From Prochloron sp. SP5CPC1 (GTDB lineage Bacteria > Cyanobacteriota > Cyanobacteriia > Cyanobacteriales > Prochloraceae), in NCBI GenBank assembly GCA_014323965.1, contig JACONB010000069.1, positions 1 to 7,784 on the forward strand: a stretch of DNA of 7,784 nucleotides. Reading direction: 5' to 3'. Position numbers and translations under genes: made by a program. Shown here one piece after another: positions 1-4,845 of this stretch (its first letter is position 1; every line of letters begins with the position of its first letter). The notes beneath the pieces were generated by a model. That model was not told where the DNA came from, did not search any database, and saw nothing but the letters and a program-made list of their open reading frames with translations.

Positions 1-72
1 AGATAGATAACTGCCCTCCCAGCTGGCAACAGTTAGGAGAACAGAACCCGGCTTACGCTCCGACTCTCTCTT
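1..72 (+). ncRNA. rnpB: RNase P RNA, 3' end (partial, cut by window edge)
   Basis: This is the last part of the catalytic RNA of RNase P, which trims the 5' leader from pre-tRNAs. The diagnostic block ACAGAACCCGGCTTA is at 41-55. It is the near-universal 3' strand of the bacterial RNase P RNA core, and it is followed by CTCCGACTCTC, the expected closing strand of helix P1. The block GATAGATAACTGCC (2-15) matches the conserved stretch just upstream. Between them, CTCC (16-19) and GGAG (36-39) can pair around a self-complementary CCAGCTGG, giving a short variable hairpin. The 3' end is estimated at about 70-72; a T-run at 87-93 may belong to its termination region. The 5' part lies outside the window. 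Confidence 0.88.
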
Positions 73-245
73 TTATCCCCATCAGTTTTTTTCTAGGAAA
101 ATAGCTATCATTAGTAATCGGAATTGGAGAAGGAAACTCCGGTAGCGGTGTCTCAGTTCAAGTTACTGAAGAGGGTGCAACTTCAGAGAATATTGCCATC
201 ACTTTCGTTACCTTTTCCCAACCTACATACACTCCGCGCGAAGCA

Positions 246-1382
246 CTAATATAATTCGTACTTCAGTAAGGTGCAGGGTAAAGAACCATTGTACACAGGA
301 ATCCGCCGAGATGTGCGGAGTCTTATTCTTTTCCCTAACTCCTTATTTCCCATCAACACGTAAGCTATCCAACCTTTGAATCGTTGTTTGAGAACGTCAC
401 TGAGCAATTTATAAAAATCTCCCAATTCTGCATTACTACCAATACGTTTACCATAAGGAGGATTGCAGATAATGATACCAGAATCTGTGGGAGCTTCGAT
501 TTGAGATAATTCTTGCAGGGAAAATTGGATCTGAGAATCTAAACTGCAATTTTGGGCATTACTTCGTGCTTGTCTTATCATATTAGAGTCGCGATCGCTG
601 CCAAAAATTGGCGCTTTTAGTTCTGACAATTGACTATCTTGGGCATCAGTTTTTATCTTTTGCCAAAGAGTGGGGTCAAAATCCTTCCAAGTCTCAAACC
701 CAAACCGCTGACGATATAGTCCTGGTGCTATATTTAACCCTTTTAAAGCTGCTTCAAGGGGTAAAATTCCCGAACCGCACAAGGGATCTAAAAATGGTAT
801 TGTTGGTTCCCATTTCGCCATATGTAATAATGCAGCTGCGAGGCTTTCTTTTAAAGGTGCTAAACCCATTGCTTGATGATACCCTCGACGATGTAAACTA
901 GAACCAGAACTATCTAAACTCAATATACAGCGCCCCGCATTAATATGAGCATTAATTAAAATATCTGGGTTTTCTGTGTCTATATGGGAGCGTTTTCCTG
1001 TTTTGGTTCGCTGTTGATCTACAATAGCATTTTTAATCTCTAAAGCGGTAAAATGGCTGTGATTGAGGTTTTTATTCCCTCCCGTACAATTGACTGCTAA
1101 GGTATTGTTGGGTTCTAGATAGTCTTTCCATGGTATTTTATTGACGTTTTTATATAGTTCCTCTCGATTGGAACATTTTATCTCTTTTATGGGCATTAAT
1201 ACGCGAAAAATAGTCCTTGCCCAGAGATTGACTCGGTATAATAAAATTTTGTGCCCGAGAAAATGAACCACCGTAAAGTCCGGACGAACATTTTTCACTC
1301 CCAAACTTTCTAATTCCTGGGCGGCTATTGGTTCTAAACCACGAGCAACTGTAGCCAAATAAGGACGTTCATTGGTGCTCAT
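246..1382 (-). CDS. THUMP-domain class I SAM-dependent rRNA methyltransferase (RlmL/YpsC-like)
   Basis: Probably methylates N2 of a guanine in 23S rRNA (m2G2445-type, COG0116), acting in the cytoplasm on the assembling large subunit. Numbering from the chosen start (378 residues), the N-terminal third is a ferredoxin-like plus THUMP RNA-binding module beginning TVARGLEPIAAQEL (11-24). The C-terminal half is a Rossmann methyltransferase with SAM motif I DPLCGSG (199-205), an acidic motif II GSD (261-263) and catalytic NPPYGKRIG (307-315), the N-methyltransferase NPPY signature. Length is normal for the family. I chose the ATG at 1382 because homologues begin shortly before the ATVARGLE block. 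An in-frame ATG at 1421 would add 13 residues and lengthen the overlap. With the 1382 start, the ATG lies 14 bp inside the end of the upstream phosphodiesterase gene, so the two are probably co-transcribed and translationally coupled. Neither start has a good Shine-Dalgarno. Family assignment is firm; the exact target base is inferred. Confidence 0.9.
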   Translation of the reverse strand: MSTNERPYLATVARGLEPIAAQELESLGVKNVRPDFTVVHFLGHKILLYRVNLWARTIFRVLMPIKEIKCSNREELYKNVNKIPWKDYLEPNNTLAVNCTGGNKNLNHSHFTALEIKNAIVDQQRTKTGKRSHIDTENPDILINAHINAGRCILSLDSSGSSLHRRGYHQAMGLAPLKESLAAALLHMAKWEPTIPFLDPLCGSGILPLEAALKGLNIAPGLYRQRFGFETWKDFDPTLWQKIKTDAQDSQLSELKAPIFGSDRDSNMIRQARSNAQNCSLDSQIQFSLQELSQIEAPTDSGIIICNPPYGKRIGSNAELGDFYKLLSDVLKQRFKGWIAYVLMGNKELGKRIRLRTSRRIPVYNGSLPCTLLKYELY

Positions 1383-1938
1383 TAAAGACAAATTCTTGAC
1401 AGATATGCCAGCGTTTTCCATTGTGTATTAAGAGAGTTACCACAGGCACGATGAATTCAAAGTATAACTGCTGATGTTCTAATTCTGACCATGCTTTCCG
1501 GAAATTCTGTTTCGTTAAATCTCGGAAGGCTACGGTTATATGAGGGGTATAATGACGATTACTGCCCCCAGTACCCATAATACCACAAGATGACTGGAGA
1601 TAGTTACTCAATTTTTTTTGAATTGTCAGCAGTTCTGGAGTTGAAATAACATTAATATATATTACCCGAGTTGAAAATGCCCCAAAGCCGTCGAGAGTTA
1701 CTGGGATGGGGTTTTGGACCAGAGCAAATTCTGTTAGTTTTTGCTGGAGATTCGGTAATTCTGATCCGGACCAGTGAAACGGGGGTTGTAAAGTAATGTG
1801 AGGTGGAGATTTTTGGGCGGCACGACTATTATAAACTCTAGCAAAGCGCTGCTCGATGTGTCTGGCAATTTGTCCTACATTCTCGGGAGGAAGCAGAGCA
1901 ATAAAAAATCGTTGTTGTCCTGGATTAATAATTACCAT
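1369..1938 (-). CDS. 2H-phosphodiesterase, '2'-5' RNA ligase' family (ThpR/LigT-like)
   Basis: A 189-residue member of the 2H phosphoesterase superfamily. Its bacterial relatives open 2',3'-cyclic phosphodiester RNA ends and can join 2'-5' RNA linkages in vitro. Two catalytic HxTx motifs are present: PPHITLQPPF (H47, T49) and TPHITVAF (H133, T135), spaced as expected for the two-lobed fold. The first strand is RFFIALLPPENV (10-21), where family members usually begin 'RLFIAi-lP'. The ATG at 1938 therefore fits best; the alternative in-frame ATG at 1977 would add 13 non-family-like residues. The gene end overlaps the methyltransferase start, suggesting a two-gene operon on RNA metabolism. Its own start codon overlaps, on the opposite strand, the start codon of the YciI-family gene. 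The family is clear but the physiological substrate is unknown. Confidence 0.88.
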   Translation of the reverse strand: MVIINPGQQRFFIALLPPENVGQIARHIEQRFARVYNSRAAQKSPPHITLQPPFHWSGSELPNLQQKLTEFALVQNPIPVTLDGFGAFSTRVIYINVISTPELLTIQKKLSNYLQSSCGIMGTGGSNRHYTPHITVAFRDLTKQNFRKAWSELEHQQLYFEFIVPVVTLLIHNGKRWHICQEFVFNEHQ

Positions 1939-2203
1939 GGCCTGGTTTGTGAAGATAGAAGAAGGTATTGTGCCCAAAAGTACTTTCGATAGGTACGTAC
2001 CCGCCCATATTGCCTATGTTCAGGAGTTAATCGCCCAAGGATACAAGGCTAGGAGTGGCTATTGGGGGGACTTTGGGGGAGGAATGCTGTTGTTTGAAGC
2101 TGATTCCATGGCGTCCGCTAAGGAAATTGTGGCACGAGATCCTCTGATTCAGAACGGTTGTGTTCGCTATAAGCTCCATGAATGGCGTATTGTAGCGAAT
2201 TAG
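1937..2203 (+). CDS. YciI (YCII-related) family protein
   Basis: An 88-residue protein with the dimeric alpha/beta-barrel-like YCII fold. Family members are small cytoplasmic proteins, some with weak hydrolase or dehalogenase-like chemistry, mostly without a known role. Family marks are VPAH (H24) early on, a Gly-rich central segment GDFGGGMLLFEADS (45-58), then a Ser/Ala-rich helix leading to ARDPL (D68, P69), and a closing strand ending HEWRI. The His and Asp-Pro are the conserved putative active-site dyad. The open frame extends upstream to 1856, but that part is antisense to the phosphodiesterase coding region, and the family begins with a strand equivalent to WFVKIEEG, so I place the start at 1937. 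There is no clear Shine-Dalgarno. The ATG is interlocked with that of the divergent gene, so its promoter must lie inside the neighbour's coding sequence. Confidence 0.82.
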   Translation: MAWFVKIEEGIVPKSTFDRYVPAHIAYVQELIAQGYKARSGYWGDFGGGMLLFEADSMASAKEIVARDPLIQNGCVRYKLHEWRIVAN

Positions 2204-2224
2204 GAAAAAAGTTTTCCAAAAGGG

Positions 2225-2254
2225 TTGACAAGAATGGGAATCATCTGTTATCTT
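2225..2254 (+). promoter_or_regulatory. Sigma70-type promoter of the SRP RNA gene
   Basis: A perfect -35 TTGACA (2225-2230) is followed after 18 bp by TATCTT (2249-2254, 4 of 6 to the -10 consensus). Initiation about 7 bp later (near 2261) coincides with the 5' strand of the SRP RNA terminal stem, which supports the call. It begins 21 bp after the YciI stop codon, so ffs is probably transcribed independently. Confidence 0.72.
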
Positions 2255-2258
2255 TGAA

Positions 2259-2358
2259 AAAGACTCGGATTCATGCGATCGCAACGCCTAAACCTTGTCA
2301 GGACCGGAAGGTAGCAGCAATACGGGATGCTTGAGATAGGCTTGGACTCCGAGTCTTT
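2259..2358 (+). ncRNA. ffs: Small bacterial signal recognition particle RNA (4.5S type)
   Basis: This is the RNA scaffold of the signal recognition particle; it binds Ffh and promotes co-translational targeting of membrane proteins. The signature domain IV sequence GTCAGGACCGGAAGG plus TAGCAGCAA runs from 2297 to 2320 and contains the GGAA tetraloop and the asymmetric internal loop bound by Ffh. The ends close as a perfect 10-bp stem: AAAGACTCGG (2259-2268) pairs with CCGAGTCTTT (2349-2358). An inner stem GCCTA (2286-2290) pairs with TAGGC (2337-2341). The total of about 100 nt matches the short Alu-less bacterial form. A HIP1 octamer GCGATCGC (2275-2282) lies inside the RNA, in the 5' arm. 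Exact ends are inferred from pairing and the promoter. Confidence 0.93.
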
Positions 2359-2430
2359 AACCTTAACAAGCATTTTTCTCTCTTCATCTTTTATCCTAGA
2401 GAAAGAACCTGATTAGACCACTGGGGTAAT

Positions 2431-2793
2431 ATGGCTGGTAATCTTTTTCAAAAAGCACTGTACATGGGCGTTGGTTTGGCTAATTATGCCGCTGAAAAGG
2501 CAGGAAAGACTCTGAAGGAATTGAGGACTGACGCTGAAAAGTTGGCCAACGAGATGGTTCAACGAGGGGAGATAACCACGGAAGAAGCCCGCAAAATGGT
2601 GGAAGAACTGGTGCAAAAAGCGCAAGAAAAACCCGTGGAACCGTCTCCTAGGCCGTCCAAGTCCGAACCCCGCTTGATTGAAATTGTCGCTGAAGAGGAG
2701 GAAGAGGCTGAGAAGGAACCGGAAAATTTGGATACCTTGCGTCAGGAAGTAGAATCTCTTCAAGATGAACTGCGTCGTCTGAAGCGAAATTAA
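2431..2793 (+). CDS. Phasin-like helical coiled-coil protein
   Basis: A 120-residue protein that looks almost entirely helical. Residues 1-67 form an amphipathic Ala/Lys/Glu-rich region resembling the short 'phasin family' proteins of cyanobacteria, including the segment EMVQRGEITTEEARKMVEEL (41-60), with an N-terminal hydrophobic face (LFQKALYMGVGLANYAAEKA). A Pro/Ser linker follows (68-80), then a very acidic run of Glu (about 88-98), and a C-terminal coiled coil with regular Leu spacing (99-120). Phasins coat polyhydroxyalkanoate granules, but this family name is often given to helical proteins with no shown granule link, so the role is uncertain. It starts 73 bp after ffs and is followed by an intrinsic terminator. 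GGGG at 2423-2426 is the only ribosome-binding-like signal near the ATG. Confidence 0.8.
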   Translation: MAGNLFQKALYMGVGLANYAAEKAGKTLKELRTDAEKLANEMVQRGEITTEEARKMVEELVQKAQEKPVEPSPRPSKSEPRLIEIVAEEEEEAEKEPENLDTLRQEVESLQDELRRLKRN

Positions 2794-2850
2794 GAATAAG
2801 AAGAGGTATAGCGCGATCCGGCGGGTTCGGGGTTCGGGGGACGCCAAGGG

Positions 2851-2874
2851 CGGTTGCTTCGCAATCGTTTTTTT
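2851..2874 (+). terminator. Intrinsic terminator after the phasin-like gene
   Basis: CGGTTGC, loop TTC, GCAATCG forms a 7-bp stem with one G:T wobble (2851-2867), followed immediately by seven T residues (2868-2874). It lies 58 bp after the phasin-like stop codon. The GC-rich run upstream (2819-2850, with repeated TTCGGGG) may extend the structure. Confidence 0.75.
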
Positions 2875-2971
2875 AATTTGTAAACACCCCAGCGCGCACT
2901 GTTATAGATAAACAAAATTCTCTGCAAACCTTTGCAAACGTTAATAAATACCATTATTACTTGTTTTGGGA

Positions 2972-3000
2972 TTGTCAAGACGAGAATCTTGTGTTAAATT
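2972..3000 (+). promoter_or_regulatory. Possible extended -10 promoter of the cysteine-motif protein gene
   Basis: TTGTCA (2972-2977, 5 of 6 to the -35 consensus), a 17-bp spacer, then TAAATT (2995-3000, 4 of 6 to the -10) preceded by TG one base upstream, an extended -10 arrangement. It would give a leader of about 50 nt before the ATG at 3058. The call rests on pattern alone. Confidence 0.42.
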
Positions 3001-3057
3001 TAAAAAGGCTAGTACCCTAGGTAACCCAAGGTGTTCACCGTACATCCTAGAGCGTTC

Positions 3058-3471
3058 ATGATGGAAGAATGGGAAAAAGATTTGGAGAAGCTGCTGGAAA
3101 CAGTAGCTATCGCTATAGAGACTGTTGCTGATGAAGTTACAGAGACCTTGGAGTTTGTTCTCGAAAGTCTGGAGGATGAGATTTTTCAGGCAATAGAAGA
3201 TTTATCCCGGTTAATTTGGTTTGGGGAAGTCCAAGATACCCCTTTGGAAGATGAAGAAGTTAGTTTTGAGGAGTACAGGAGTACTTTTAAGTCAGAACCA
3301 ACTTTACGAAACCATCCTGCTTGTGTAGACTGTTGTAACTATCATGGTGAAAGCTATGGAGGCAATTTCTTTGTCTGCGCTATGCATCCCTATGGTTGGG
3401 ATGACGAAAATTGTCCCGACTGGGAACAGGGGGCAAAAAAACCTCAATGGGATGAACCTGTTGACCATTAG
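3058..3471 (+). CDS. Acidic helical protein with C-terminal Cys motif, function unknown
   Basis: I do not recognise a named family. From the ATG at 3058 (137 residues), residues 1-55 are strongly acidic and probably helical, built of repeated hydrophobic/Glu patterns such as LLETVAIAIETVADEVTET. After an acidic linker comes a compact C-terminal module (86-122) with Cys89, Cys92, Cys93, Cys107 and Cys119, plus His96 and His110. The arrangement CxxC, 14 residues, C, 11 residues, CPDWE could bind a metal or iron-sulfur cluster, which is an inference. There is no signal peptide. A GTG start at 3031 is possible and would add 9 residues; the ATG at 3058 or 3061 fits better with the acidic helix. 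The gene is monocistronic and converges on the hydrolase gene, overlapping its 3' end by 92 bp. Coding bias and the ordered Cys motif support a real gene. Confidence 0.75.
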   Translation: MMEEWEKDLEKLLETVAIAIETVADEVTETLEFVLESLEDEIFQAIEDLSRLIWFGEVQDTPLEDEEVSFEEYRSTFKSEPTLRNHPACVDCCNYHGESYGGNFFVCAMHPYGWDDENCPDWEQGAKKPQWDEPVDH

Positions 3472-4498
3472 ACCAACGCCCCATATCAAAGGAAAGTTCA
3501 TCTGCTTGTTCCCCATAGCGAATCATCCGATCTAAAGCATACCAAATATACTGCCAATTAAGATTATCTTCCTTTCCTATACCATTTAAAACCGTGAGGG
3601 AGAGTAAATCCGGGAAAAAACTGGTGTCTACTGTTGCTTGTTCGTGGTTGGCGTACATTCCAGGATAACCGGTTTCATCGGTAAAAGACAAGTACATCTT
3701 TTTTTTCTCCGTTTTTATACTGCCAAAAGCCTCTTTCCACTCATCTTTTGGTACAATAGTATCTTCATTACCATGGAGAATAGCAACGGGTACATTTAAG
3801 TCTACTCCTGTTTTTTTAACATCCACCACATCAGTGAATTGGGCAATGATATCCCCCAGAGCACCGGGAAAGTTCATCCTTGTACTAGGGATGGGGTTGG
3901 CAACCACAATTTGCTGAGGGAGCATATTATCAGGAAGTGGGGGGGTTTCTCTCTTGGCAAAATAAGTCCAACTGAGGGCAAACAGTCCTCCCAAAGAATG
4001 CCCAAATAGGTAAGTATCCACAGGGGTTGTGGTGGTAAAGTCTACCTCTTGGTATGCTCTTTTGGTACTTTTCAGGGCAGCTTTCAGCCAGTCATTCTGG
4101 GGGTTCAGATCCAGTTCCAAGGTGGCTTCTACTAACTCTTCAAAGGTTTCCCAGGGTGAATCAATAATTTGGTAGAACCGGTCCTGAAAGTTAGGATAAA
4201 AGACATAGTAGCCTTGTTTAACTAAATGCTCTAAATGAGCGCCGTAAATTTGCGATGGTCCCAAATAGAAACCGTGGAGGTAAATAACTGCCTTTGGTTT
4301 ACCGTTCTCCCCATAATAGGGGTTCTGGGGAATGTAGATTTCAATATAGGTACCGTCTTCACAATTACCACACTTCTTTACTTCATAGTTAGGTGAGCTA
4401 TAAATATTGGTGTAGTCTGGTTTGCTAGGGGGTTGAGGACGGAACCAGGAAGTGAGAGGACAGTCAAAAGAATTGAGAAGAAAGGCGATGAATGACAT
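3380..4498 (-). CDS. Alpha/beta hydrolase family protein
   Basis: A 372-residue serine hydrolase of the alpha/beta fold. Visible parts are the oxyanion-hole loop YLHGFYLG (73-80), nucleophile elbow GHSLGG with Ser168 (166-171), the acid strand LHGNEDTIVP with Asp246 (241-250), and the catalytic His285 in MYANHEQATVD. The order and spacing are those of an esterase/lipase-like enzyme; the substrate cannot be read from sequence. The N-terminus (MSFIAFLLNSF) is hydrophobic but short, with no lipobox or clear signal peptide. An insert of about 60 residues between strand and elbow (100-160) is probably a cap region. The last 30 residues or so (343-372) are encoded opposite the end of the convergent cysteine-motif gene. 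There is no Shine-Dalgarno before the ATG; an AT-rich stretch at 4520-4540 is the likeliest promoter area. Confidence 0.85.
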   Translation of the reverse strand: MSFIAFLLNSFDCPLTSWFRPQPPSKPDYTNIYSSPNYEVKKCGNCEDGTYIEIYIPQNPYYGENGKPKAVIYLHGFYLGPSQIYGAHLEHLVKQGYYVFYPNFQDRFYQIIDSPWETFEELVEATLELDLNPQNDWLKAALKSTKRAYQEVDFTTTTPVDTYLFGHSLGGLFALSWTYFAKRETPPLPDNMLPQQIVVANPIPSTRMNFPGALGDIIAQFTDVVDVKKTGVDLNVPVAILHGNEDTIVPKDEWKEAFGSIKTEKKKMYLSFTDETGYPGMYANHEQATVDTSFFPDLLSLTVLNGIGKEDNLNWQYIWYALDRMIRYGEQADELSFDMGRWSNGQQVHPIEVFLPPVPSRDNFRHPNHRDA

Positions 4499-4640
4499 AA
4501 TCTAGGGGTTAGGGCGGTTGCTATATGATAATATAATATCACACCTGGTAACTAGATTAAAATAATTGTTGGTTGGGTAGAGCGTCAGGGAAACTTAACA
4601 ACACACTTCTATAGCAGTTAGCACTCGTGTATTTATAGAC

Positions 4641-4688
4641 AGGGGGATAGAGAAATAGAGAGGTAGGGAGGTAGAGGGATAAGGGTAA
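4641..4688 (+). repeat. Purine-rich degenerate short tandem repeat
   Basis: A nearly pure A/G tract broken only by single T residues, made of imperfect 6-8 nt units such as GATAGAGA, GAGGTAGG, GAGGTAGA and GGGATAAG. It resembles the degenerate short tandem repeats found between cyanobacterial genes. No coding sense is seen. Confidence 0.55.
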
Positions 4689-4715
4689 TTTGTGAGATAC
4701 TAACATGGGTTGGCT

Positions 4716-4740
4716 GTTGGGTTTCGTTCCTCAACCCAAC
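4716..4740. repeat. Palindromic dispersed repeat (GTTGGGTT hairpin)
   Basis: GTTGGGTT (4716-4723) pairs perfectly with AACCCAAC (4733-4740) around the loop TCGTTCCTC, and is followed by CTACATACTT. Elements of this form (GTTGGGTTTCG...CAACCCAACCTAC) are common dispersed repeats in cyanobacterial intergenic DNA. A fragment, CCCAACCTACATAC, recurs at 217-230 after the RNase P RNA gene. Confidence 0.7.
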
Positions 4741-4804
4741 CTACATACTTAATCAGGGTAAATTGGGTGATTGAGTTATATTATAATTATACCAGAGTAT
4801 TAAA

Positions 4805-4840
4805 GCAAGGCTTGCGCCCTGCAATTCAGGTTAAGGGCGC
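4805..4840. repeat. Truncated GGGCGCAAG palindrome plus inverted repeat
   Basis: GCAAGGCTTGCGCCC (4805-4819) equals 15 of the 19 positions of the palindrome at 7439-7457 read on the opposite strand, lacking the outer four bases. In addition GCGCCCT (4814-4820) can pair with AGGGCGC (4834-4840). It lies just downstream of the substrate-binding protein stop codon and might help end that transcript, though only a short TTTAA follows on the minus strand. Confidence 0.6.
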
Positions 4841-4845
4841 GGTGG

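Larger units (their letters stand above)
4499..4845. other. Intergenic region between hydrolase and substrate-binding protein genes
   Basis: 347 bp without a convincing gene. From left to right it holds an AT-rich stretch that may carry the hydrolase promoter (about 4520-4560), a GGTTGGGTAG element near 4570, a purine-rich degenerate tract (4641-4688), a GTTGGGTT hairpin followed by CTACATACTT (4716-4750), and an inverted-repeat cluster next to the stop codon of the substrate-binding protein gene (4805-4840). Confidence 0.7.

Noticed and set aside
105..254. A 49-codon plus-strand frame after the RNase P RNA gene (IGIGEGNSGSGVSVQV...)
   Set aside because: It has no plausible start codon, contains the repeat fragment CCCAACCTACATAC and runs into the methyltransferase stop; it could be a decayed gene end but the evidence is too thin.
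2027..2284. Minus-strand open frame of 85 codons
   Set aside because: It is antisense to the YciI-family gene and runs through the ffs promoter and the 5' arm of the SRP RNA.
2413..2847. Minus-strand open frame of 144 codons
   Set aside because: It is the complement of the phasin-like gene; its Phe/Leu-rich product is what the antisense of Lys/Glu-rich codons gives.
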